From contig NZ_CAJGBF010000010.1 of the NCBI RefSeq assembly GCF_904424705.1, positions 1 to 64,000 on the forward strand: DNA of 64,000 nt, in the 5' to 3' direction. A model generated the notes under the pieces. It made no database searches and was not told the origin of the DNA. It worked only from the letters and a program-made list of their open reading frames with translations. The first letter of the stretch is position 1. Every line of letters begins with the position of its first letter. This document shows, in pieces, positions 8,527 to 14,576 of the stretch. A program made the translations under genes and the position numbers. This DNA comes from Rossellomorea arthrocnemi. Lineage in GTDB: Bacteria > Bacillota > Bacilli > Bacillales > Bacillaceae_B.

Positions 8527-9141
8527 TTATTCGGCCCAATCAATCAAGTTACGGATATCTAAACGATCTGACTTGCGCGCTTTTTGAAGCGGCTTTCCAA
8601 TCGTAATCAGCATAATTGGGATAAAACGCCCGGAAACATTGAATTCCGATACGAGAGCTGCCGGATTGAAGCCTCCGATAGGGCAGGTATCCCAGCCCTT
8701 TGCCTTGGCGGCAAGCATGAACTGCATGGCAGCCAGTGAAGCATTACTAAATGCAGCATCCCTTGGGTATTCGTCTCGGCTGTAAGCTCCGTCGATTTGT
8801 TTCTTAAGAACCTCTTTGATTTCTGGTGTCATTTCTCCTTTTTCAATGGCAGGGTCAAAGACAGGATCAATGTTCTTATTGGCTTCCAGGTCACCTAGTA
8901 TAGCCACAACAGCAGACGCATCATGTACTTGCTGTTGGTGATAAGCAATCGGAAGTAAGCGCTCTTGAACTTCTTTTTGATCAAATACAAGGAATTTCCA
9001 CTGCTGAAGATTCCAGGCTGATGGAGCTTTACCTGCGGTTTCGAGCAGGCTGACTAATTCCTCACGGGGGATCTCCACCTGAGGGTCGTACACTTTCGTT
9101 GATCGGCGTTCGTCAACGATTTGGAAGAAATTATTATCCAT
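8527..9141 (-). CDS. yodC: Nitroreductase-family protein (YodC-like)
   Basis: The 204-residue flavin-dependent NAD(P)H oxidoreductase contains the family landmarks ERRSTKVYD, KAPSAWNLQQWKF, NASLAAMQFMLAAKAKGWDT and PIGGFNP. Across its length it resembles Bacillus subtilis YodC, which reduces nitroaromatics and quinone-like electrophiles. GGAGGC precedes the ATG at 9141. It is divergent from an HxlR-type regulator with a palindromic operator between them, the same arrangement of partners as the YodB-controlled yodC system. Confidence 0.88.
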   Translation of the reverse strand: MDNNFFQIVDERRSTKVYDPQVEIPREELVSLLETAGKAPSAWNLQQWKFLVFDQKEVQERLLPIAYHQQQVHDASAVVAILGDLEANKNIDPVFDPAIEKGEMTPEIKEVLKKQIDGAYSRDEYPRDAAFSNASLAAMQFMLAAKAKGWDTCPIGGFNPAALVSEFNVSGRFIPIMLITIGKPLQKARKSDRLDIRNLIDWAE

Positions 9142-9198
9142 GGTAATGCCTCCTTGATGTTTAAAAAAGTGTTATAATATGGTATATTTTTGTATGTT

Positions 9199-9215
9199 AC
9201 TTACTTTTTGTAAGT
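9199..9215. promoter_or_regulatory. YodB-like operator between divergent genes
   Basis: The perfect palindrome ACTTAC-TTTTT-GTAAGT sits between the divergent nitroreductase and HxlR genes, with a further GTTAC to the left and TTTGTAA to the right. It resembles the known YodB box, which contains GTAAGTAA-type half sites. Binding by the adjacent regulator is inferred. Confidence 0.65.
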
Positions 9216-9291
9216 TTGTAAACAATATGAACAATATAACCGACGTTGTATGTTGCGTCAAGGGAAATTGATTTAGGATGTGTGGACGAAA

Positions 9292-9600
9292 ATGGAAATG
9301 AAACTATGTCCGAAATACGCCTCTGCCTTTGAATTATTAGGTAAACGTTGGATCGGGATGATCATAAAGGTATTATTTGATGGAACGTGCCGTTTTAAAG
9401 AAATAAATGAAAGAATACCAAATATCAGTCAAAAGGTACTGACGGGAAGATTGAAGGAATTGGAGGAGCATGGTATCGTGTCTCGGGTAGTGCTTGGTAA
9501 AAAGCCTGTGAGAGTCCTATACAGCTTAACTGAAAAAGGAAAAGAACTGGAAGATGTGATGAATGCGGTTGGGGCATGGGCAGTGAAATGGGTGGAATAA
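9292..9600 (+). CDS. yodB: HxlR/DUF24 transcriptional regulator (YodB-like)
   Basis: This 102-residue winged-helix repressor contains AFELLGKRWIGMIIKVLFDG, FKEINERIP and the wing region VLYSLTEKGKELE. Starting at ATG 9292 places the single conserved cysteine of KLCPK at residue 6, the position of the thiol sensor Cys6 in B. subtilis YodB, which inactivates on reaction with quinones or diamide. A GTG at 9280 is an alternative start. Its likely target is the divergent nitroreductase gene plus its own promoter. Confidence 0.85.
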   Translation: MEMKLCPKYASAFELLGKRWIGMIIKVLFDGTCRFKEINERIPNISQKVLTGRLKELEEHGIVSRVVLGKKPVRVLYSLTEKGKELEDVMNAVGAWAVKWVE

Positions 9601-9625
9601 AAAGCCTGCTTCATTAAAAGCAGGC
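9597..9625 (-). terminator. Terminator for the small minus-strand gene
   Basis: GCCTGCTT (9604-9611) pairs with AAGCAGGC (9618-9625). Read on the minus strand it is followed by a run of Ts, and it overlaps the end of the yodB-like gene. Confidence 0.6.
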
Positions 9626-9634
9626 ATATATGGA

Positions 9635-9775
9635 CTAGAGGAGTTTATTATTGTAAATGTGCTCAAATGGATCTTCTTGATCATAGGGAGTATAGAAGTG
9701 GATGGGCTTTAATGCAGCATAGCTTCCTCCGATAATGATGGTACAGAGAACGGGTAAGTATAAAATGCCGAGCAT
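9635..9775 (-). CDS. Small membrane protein, 46 residues
   Basis: A short frame reads MLGILYLPVLCTIIIGGSYA and ends in a polar, acidic tail (YDQEDPFEHI, then YNNKLL). It has an excellent ribosome site, AAGGAGG (complement of 9783-9789), 7 bases before the ATG, and a terminator after it. One N-terminal membrane helix (about residues 4-22) with a soluble C-terminus is predicted. The family is not recognised. Its front lies close to the palindrome controlling the divergent LacI-type gene, so the two may be co-regulated. Confidence 0.65.
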   Translation of the reverse strand: MLGILYLPVLCTIIIGGSYAALKPIHFYTPYDQEDPFEHIYNNKLL

Positions 9776-9847
9776 AATATGGCCTCCTTATCATATTTTT
9801 GGGATTGAGATGCCATTTAGGCACCTTGCATGTTTCACTCTAAAGTG

Positions 9848-9861
9848 TGAAACGCGTTTCA
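9848..9861. promoter_or_regulatory. LacI-type operator
   Basis: TGAAACGCGTTTCA is a perfect palindrome with the form of LacI/GalR-family operators. A partly overlapping inverted pair, GTTTCAC and GTGTGAAAC, surrounds it. It lies between the small minus-strand gene and the LacI-type regulator gene, so autoregulation is likely. Confidence 0.65.
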
Positions 9862-9932
9862 GAGCAAGCATTTTTCCCAAGGGAATTTTCTGAATGAATT
9901 CTGGGACATTTTGTTATTTGAGGGGTATATAT

Positions 9933-10892
9933 ATGACAAATATTAGAAGTATTGCAAAGCTTGCCGGGGTTTCTGTTTCAACGGTTTCGAGGGTGTTGAA
10001 TGATCATCCATATGTGAAAGAAGAGAAGCGGAGAAAGGTCCTTGATGCTGTGGAGCAGTTGAATTATATAAAGAACGCGAATGCCGTACATTTATCGAAG
10101 GGGAAAACCTATAGTATTGGAGTGATTCTGCCCTATTTGAATCTCCCTTACTTCGGAGAGATTCTTCAAGGCATAGCAGGGGAGGCGTTAAACCATGGGT
10201 ACCACCTTCAACTATTCCAGACGGACTATGACAGGAGAGCAGAACTTGATGCCTTTCATCGCCTGCAAATGAAGGAAGTGGATGGATTAATCCTGACGTC
10301 ACGCTCCAATTCTCTGGATGTTCTTGCCCCATTCATCGGCTCAAATGTGGTTTTTTGTGAAAATGTGTACGACCCCGCCCATAAAAAGGTTTTCATCGAT
10401 CATTATAAGGGGATCAGAAGGGCTGTGGAATACCTAGTTTCAAAAGGTCACTCGCAAATCGGGCTGTGCTTGCACAGAACATTTGGGACGAATAGCGAGG
10501 AGAGGATCAGGGGGTTCTACGACAGTTCGGAAGCTGCCGGCCATACAGTACGTGACGAATGGATTTTCAATGACTGCTACGATCTACAAAACGGACGGGA
10601 TGTGTTGAGCGCCTGGGAGCAAATGGATGAAAAGCCCTCTGCCCTTATCGTCACGAGTGATCAAGTGTCAGCGGGAATGGTGGCTGAGGCAGAGAAAAAA
10701 TCGATCAGAATTCCTGATGACCTTGCCATTGTCAGCTTTGATAACCATCCCATTTCAGACGCCCTCAATATCACTTCTTTTGAAGTGCCGATACGGAATG
10801 TGGGAGTAGAAGCGTTTAAACTATTTCTTGAAAATGAACATCCTGAGCCGGTCATATTGACCACAAAGATGTTTGAACGGGGCAGCGTGTAG
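9933..10892 (+). CDS. LacI-family regulator, CcpB-like
   Basis: The 319-residue protein has an N-terminal helix-turn-helix (IRSIAKLAGVSVSTVSRVLN, residues about 4-23), the hinge and a periplasmic-binding-like effector domain (from about residue 60). The opening of both domains, including YSIGVILPYLNLPYF and KEVDGLILTSR, resembles CcpB of B. subtilis, a carbon-catabolite regulator paralogue. ATG 9933 is preferred because GAGGGG (9920-9925) precedes it by 7 bases; the frame is open further upstream. The effector sugar or phosphoprotein is unknown. Confidence 0.82.
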   Translation: MTNIRSIAKLAGVSVSTVSRVLNDHPYVKEEKRRKVLDAVEQLNYIKNANAVHLSKGKTYSIGVILPYLNLPYFGEILQGIAGEALNHGYHLQLFQTDYDRRAELDAFHRLQMKEVDGLILTSRSNSLDVLAPFIGSNVVFCENVYDPAHKKVFIDHYKGIRRAVEYLVSKGHSQIGLCLHRTFGTNSEERIRGFYDSSEAAGHTVRDEWIFNDCYDLQNGRDVLSAWEQMDEKPSALIVTSDQVSAGMVAEAEKKSIRIPDDLAIVSFDNHPISDALNITSFEVPIRNVGVEAFKLFLENEHPEPVILTTKMFERGSV

Positions 10893-10925
10893 GTTTTACT
10901 ACTCATAGAGGGGAGGCAAGAAAGA

Positions 10926-11021
10926 ATGCAGGCGAACAAGGAAGAAAAAAAGCTGGTTATTTTAATGGCCATCGTCGCATGTATTGTATTGATCGCGATC
11001 ATAGGGAAATATTTTTTGTAA
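10926..11021 (+). CDS. Tiny single-helix membrane protein, 31 residues
   Basis: The frame MQANKEEKKLVILMAIVACI continues with a hydrophobic LIAIIGKYFL end. A charged N-terminus is followed by one membrane helix. GAGGGGAGG (10908-10916) gives a strong ribosome site 9 bases before the ATG. It lies 33 bases after the CcpB-like gene and could be co-transcribed with it. No family is recognised. Confidence 0.55.
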   Translation: MQANKEEKKLVILMAIVACIVLIAIIGKYFL

Positions 11022-11100
11022 GGAAATTTATACTTGTCTTCATAACTAGCCATCCTCCCCCATATGCTAAGAGTAATGAAGCGGTAGGTGAACTTTAATC

Positions 11101-11562
11101 ATGTTGTCAGAGTTTAAACAGTTCATTTCAAGGGGGAATGTATTTGATTTAGCGGTTGCCGTCATCATTGGATCAGCATTCGGTCAAATTGTCGAGTCTC
11201 TTGTAAAGGACATGATGATGCCCGCAATCGGTAGCTTGTTTGGAGGTATTAACTTTGAAGGACTGCATCTTCAAATAGGGGCAGAGGTGATAGAATTGGG
11301 GAAATTCCTGGGGTCGCTGGTTGACTTTCTTCTTATTGCCATGAGCGTTTTTCTGATGATTAAAGTGGTCAACCGCTTAAAAGGCGGAGACCAGACTTAT
11401 AAGGTGAAACAAACGACTAATCTTGAAGTCCTCCAGGAAATTAGAGATATCTTGAAGGACGATCAAAGGAGTGGTTGGATCGGGAAGTCATCTAAAACCC
11501 GTGATCTCTTAACAAAAAGCGGTATGAAAATTCAAATGAGAACGGACCGAAAGACAAAGTGA
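11101..11562 (+). CDS. mscL: Large-conductance mechanosensitive channel MscL
   Basis: The N-terminal half shows the MscL pattern: amphipathic MLSEFKQFISRGN, pore helix NVFDLAVAVIIGSAFGQIVES (about 13-33) and second helix SLVDFLLIAMSVFLMIKVVN (about 75-94). It opens on membrane tension to release solutes during hypo-osmotic shock. At 153 residues it is about 20 longer than the usual 125-135, because a basic tail (RSGWIGKSSKTRDLL onward) follows the conserved C-terminal bundle helix TNLEVLQEIRDIL. A modest AGGTGA ribosome site lies upstream. Confidence 0.92.
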   Translation: MLSEFKQFISRGNVFDLAVAVIIGSAFGQIVESLVKDMMMPAIGSLFGGINFEGLHLQIGAEVIELGKFLGSLVDFLLIAMSVFLMIKVVNRLKGGDQTYKVKQTTNLEVLQEIRDILKDDQRSGWIGKSSKTRDLLTKSGMKIQMRTDRKTK

Positions 11563-11580
11563 ATGCATGATCATTGCCTA

Positions 11581-11603
11581 AATCCTACTTTTATAGTAGG
11601 ATT
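11581..11603 (+). terminator. Possible weak terminator after mscL
   Basis: AATCCTACT pairs with AGTAGGATT around a 5-base loop. There is no proper T-run, so termination would be partial. Confidence 0.4.
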
Positions 11604-11658
11604 ACTTTGTATTGCAAGACTTTATTTGATAATCCTACAAACAAATGAGGTAATGATC

Positions 11659-12591
11659 ATGAAAAAAATTCATATCATTCATGAAAACAGTGAATGGACC
11701 AATCATTTAACTTCCAGGCTTGACGAACTTCAACTGCCTTATGAGGAATGGTTTCTTGATGAGGGGCTCGTCGATTTATCATCAGTACCGCCGGAAGGCA
11801 TTTTCTATAATCGGATCAGTGCTTCATCCCATACGAGAAACCATCGTTTTGCACCAGAATTAACCGAAAGTGTACTTTCCTGGTTAGAGCGTAACGGCAG
11901 AAAAGTTCTAAACGGAAGCCGTGCCCTTCGCCTGGAAGTAAGTAAAGTGAATCAGTATATGGCCTTGAATGCTGCAGGTATCAAAACACCGAAAACCATT
12001 GCAGCTGTCGGAAAAAAACAAATAATCGATGCGGCTGAAAAGCTTAATAAACCATCCTTCATCACCAAGCATAATCGTGCTGGAAAAGGTCTGGGAGTTC
12101 AATTATTTCAATCTGTGGAAGCATTGAAAAACTATGTGTACAGTGATGAATTCGAAGAGCCATTAGACGGAACCACACTCATACAGGAATACATCGAATC
12201 ACCGGATGCATCGATTACCCGATGTGAATTCATAGGCGGTGCATTTATGTACGCTGTGAAGGTGGATACATCTAAGGGATTTGAATTATGCCCTGCTGAT
12301 GTATGCCAAGTGGATGATCTTTTCTGCCCTGTAGGGGAACAGGACGATAAACCCAAATTCCAGATCAGAGAGAACTTTTCCCATGACATCCTTGCATCGT
12401 ATGAAGCATTTTTACATGGAAATCAAATCGATATTGCCGGAATCGAATTGATTCAAGACAAAGAAGGCACCATTTACACATATGATGTGAACACAAATAC
12501 GAATTACAATAAGGATGCCGAGGAGAAATCCGGACAATTCGGAATGCTTGAGTTGGCAAAATATCTTGGTGAACAATTAAAAACTGTGTAA
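11659..12591 (+). CDS. ATP-grasp domain protein (RimK-like ligase)
   Basis: The 310-residue product has ATP-grasp features: a pre-ATP-grasp N-terminus, a nucleotide-binding stretch around PSFITKHNRAGKGLGVQLF (about residues 133-151), LIQEYIESPDASITRCEFIGG and a metal-binding end YTYDVNTNTNYN (about 273-284). Related RimK-type ligases join amino acids, often glutamate, to a carboxylate acceptor. The acceptor here is unknown. The ATG at 11659 has GAGG (11647-11650) 8 bases upstream; ATG 11653 is an alternative. Confidence 0.8.
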   Translation: MKKIHIIHENSEWTNHLTSRLDELQLPYEEWFLDEGLVDLSSVPPEGIFYNRISASSHTRNHRFAPELTESVLSWLERNGRKVLNGSRALRLEVSKVNQYMALNAAGIKTPKTIAAVGKKQIIDAAEKLNKPSFITKHNRAGKGLGVQLFQSVEALKNYVYSDEFEEPLDGTTLIQEYIESPDASITRCEFIGGAFMYAVKVDTSKGFELCPADVCQVDDLFCPVGEQDDKPKFQIRENFSHDILASYEAFLHGNQIDIAGIELIQDKEGTIYTYDVNTNTNYNKDAEEKSGQFGMLELAKYLGEQLKTV

Positions 12592-12598
12592 GTTGATG

Positions 12599-12630
12599 AC
12601 TCTCCTGTACATGTGCAGGAGAGTTCTCTT
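12599..12630 (+). terminator. Intrinsic terminator
   Basis: ACTCTCCTG pairs with CAGGAGAGT around an 8-base loop, followed by TCTCTT, after the ATP-grasp gene. Confidence 0.65.
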
Positions 12631-12731
12631 ATGTACATACATGCTTACATATATAATTGTAACGATTTACGGAATAGTGTGGTAAAATTTTTATAAACAA
12701 GACAATTTCTGTGAAAGGTCAAAGGGTCAGT

Positions 12732-14000
12732 ATGATTATTTTTAATCAGGATGTCATTAATAATTTCTTTTATATAATTTTAAGTATTTTTTTAATTTTT
12801 TTCCTTGTTGAAAAAAAGATGATACACGGTTGGTATACCAGGTTAGCTACTTTAGTTTCTTTAAGTATTGCCATTATTCTTTGCATGCTTTCCCCCATTT
12901 ACCATAACCCTTACTGTGTACATGATCTGCGAATGATACCATTTGTACTTGGTATCATATATGGGGGACCATATACTGGTCTTGCACTTCTCGCAGTCTT
13001 ATTGGTATCCAGGATGATGATTTACAGTTGGAGTATGGTGGCGTTCGTGATTTATGTGATGATTTACCTATTAACGATCATCGGGATGAAATGGTTCGAT
13101 TTCAACCGGTTATCGAGCAGGAAAAAAATCATATTCTCCGTGATTCTATTCACCATTCATTCTATTGTAGCTGCCTTCATTGCGAAGGCTATGACAGTGT
13201 TTGTGATTGATGAAAGCTATTTAATTAATTTCATCTTACTCCCTTCATTGGGCATGCTTATCTTGACATACATATGTGAGACATTGCTAAAACAGATTCA
13301 AATTAAACAAGCACTTGTGAAAATAGAGAAAATGGAAGTACTTGCTCAGCTGGCCGCCAGCATCTCCCATGAGGTGAAAAACCCTTTGACGGTAATCAAG
13401 GGGTTCTTGAGACTTCTCCGTCAGGAAAATCTTCCTGTAGGGAAAAAAGAGCAGTATCTGACCATTGCATCATCTGAATTGAATCGGGCAGAAGATATCA
13501 TCAATGATTATCTTACCTTTGCCAAACCTGATCCGGATCAAGTGGAGAACATCTCCATTTCCGAACAGCTTAATAAACTGACCGAAATGGTTGAGCCCCT
13601 GAGCAATCAACAATCGGTGCTCGTACAAAAAGACATCGAGGACGCGAATATCGTTGGGAACACCCGGAACTTTCAACAGGCATTTCTCAACATCATCAAA
13701 AACGCGATTGAATCCATGCCGAAAGGCGGTACTCTCATAATCCTTTCGAAGGTTCAAAAAGGGAGTGTCAGCATCACTATCAGTGATACTGGAGTCGGGA
13801 TGACGCCACTGCAACGAGCAAGACTCGGTGAACCTTACTTCTCTACGAAGGAAAAAGGAACCGGACTTGGGTTGATGGTATCCTACAGGATCATTGAAGC
13901 GATGAAAGGTGTCATTACGGTTGATAGTCGTGTTGGTAAGGGGACGAGTTTTCAGATTGTGTTCCCTGTGGAGTGTATAAAAGATCCTTCATCTTTGTAG
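12732..14000 (+). CDS. Sporulation-type sensor histidine kinase (KinB-like)
   Basis: The 422-residue membrane kinase has six hydrophobic segments in residues 1-190 (5TM-5TMR_LYT-like input domain), then the phospho-acceptor motif SISHEVKNPLTVIKGFL with His near residue 213, and the ATP-binding N, G1 and G2 boxes NIIKNAIES (about 320), DTGVGM (about 352) and GTGLGL (about 377). The layout and H-box context match KinB, which feeds phosphate to the Spo0F-Spo0B-Spo0A relay. No response regulator is adjacent, as expected for relay kinases. ATG 12732 has AAGGG 5 bases upstream; a GTG at 12711 is in frame. Confidence 0.85.
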   Translation: MIIFNQDVINNFFYIILSIFLIFFLVEKKMIHGWYTRLATLVSLSIAIILCMLSPIYHNPYCVHDLRMIPFVLGIIYGGPYTGLALLAVLLVSRMMIYSWSMVAFVIYVMIYLLTIIGMKWFDFNRLSSRKKIIFSVILFTIHSIVAAFIAKAMTVFVIDESYLINFILLPSLGMLILTYICETLLKQIQIKQALVKIEKMEVLAQLAASISHEVKNPLTVIKGFLRLLRQENLPVGKKEQYLTIASSELNRAEDIINDYLTFAKPDPDQVENISISEQLNKLTEMVEPLSNQQSVLVQKDIEDANIVGNTRNFQQAFLNIIKNAIESMPKGGTLIILSKVQKGSVSITISDTGVGMTPLQRARLGEPYFSTKEKGTGLGLMVSYRIIEAMKGVITVDSRVGKGTSFQIVFPVECIKDPSSL

Positions 14001-14013
14001 ATGGAGGTTTTTT
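13986..14013 (+). terminator. Terminator overlapping the kinase stop codon
   Basis: CCTTCATCT and AGATGGAGG pair around a loop that includes the TAG stop, followed by six Ts. Confidence 0.75.
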
Positions 14014-14074
14014 GATGGGGAGGGGGATTTATCGACCTGTATTGGGATATATCAATCTTATTTTTAAAATATTC

Positions 14075-14400
14075 CAAAGGTAAAGAGCGCCTTCAGAGAT
14101 TTTCACCGGTGTGCTTGTCGCCCCAGGGCAAGCCCCTTCCGCTTTTCGTTTGTCCAGCTCCAGGGGCTTGGGGCTCGAGGTCATAAGCCAAGTAACCCAA
14201 AAAGGCAAAGAGCGCCTTTCCGGGTTACTCGTCTTATGCTTGTCGCCCCAGGGCAAGCCCCTTCCGCTTTTCGTTTGTCCAGCTCCAGGGCTTAGAGGCT
14301 CGAGGTCATAAGTCAAACATGCCAAAAAGGCAAAAACCCGCCTTTTCGGCATGTTCGTCTTATGCTTGTCGCCTCTGGGCAAAGCCCTTCCGCTTTTCTT
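14075..14400. repeat. Hairpin-repeat array, locus 1
   Basis: Two full units and one decayed unit (about 14075-14130) of an interspersed repeat. Each full unit has an outer arm (GTCCAGCTCCAGGG...GGCTCGAGGTCATAAG), a variable inner arm, a central AAAAAGGC...CGCCTTT hairpin, and the complementary right half ending CTTATGCTTGTCGCC...GGGCAAGCCCTTCCGCTTTTC. The inner arms are AGTAACCC/GGGTTACT (14191-14198, 14222-14229) and AACATGCC/GGCATGTT (14316-14323, 14348-14355). Related arrays lie near 33 kb and 39 kb. This fills the gap between the kinase and helD; no gene is seen here. Confidence 0.85.
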
Positions 14401-14485
14401 CTTGAATTTTCTTAAATTATCTGATAATATAAATTTCTGCTCCCAAACGCCTACATAATTTTTACAGATTTCGATATGTCTAATT

Positions 14486-14540
14486 AAACGTTTTCCCCAC
14501 CGAGAGTCGTTACCTTGGTGGAAGTGGCAAGACGTTTTTT
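14486..14540 (+). terminator. Terminator-like hairpin in the helD leader
   Basis: The outer stem AAACGT/ACGTTT encloses an inner stem CCACCGAG/CTTGGTGG with a 9-base loop, and the structure ends in a run of Ts about 35 bases before the helD start. The upstream kinase has its own terminator 470 bases earlier, so this could be a regulated leader terminator. Confidence 0.6.
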
Positions 14541-14576
14541 CTCCATTGCGGCTAAAACATTTGGAAGGAGAAATGT

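Noticed and set aside
14029-14382. Open frames of 60-120 codons through the hairpin-repeat array, on both strands
   Set aside because: They are by-products of the repeated GC-rich units: no ribosome site, the same peptide strings recur at 33 kb and 39 kb, and stops occur as soon as the repeat ends.
14075-14400. CRISPR array
   Set aside because: The repeated units are palindromic modules of over 100 bases with complementary arms, not short direct repeats separated by unique spacers, and no cas gene is present.
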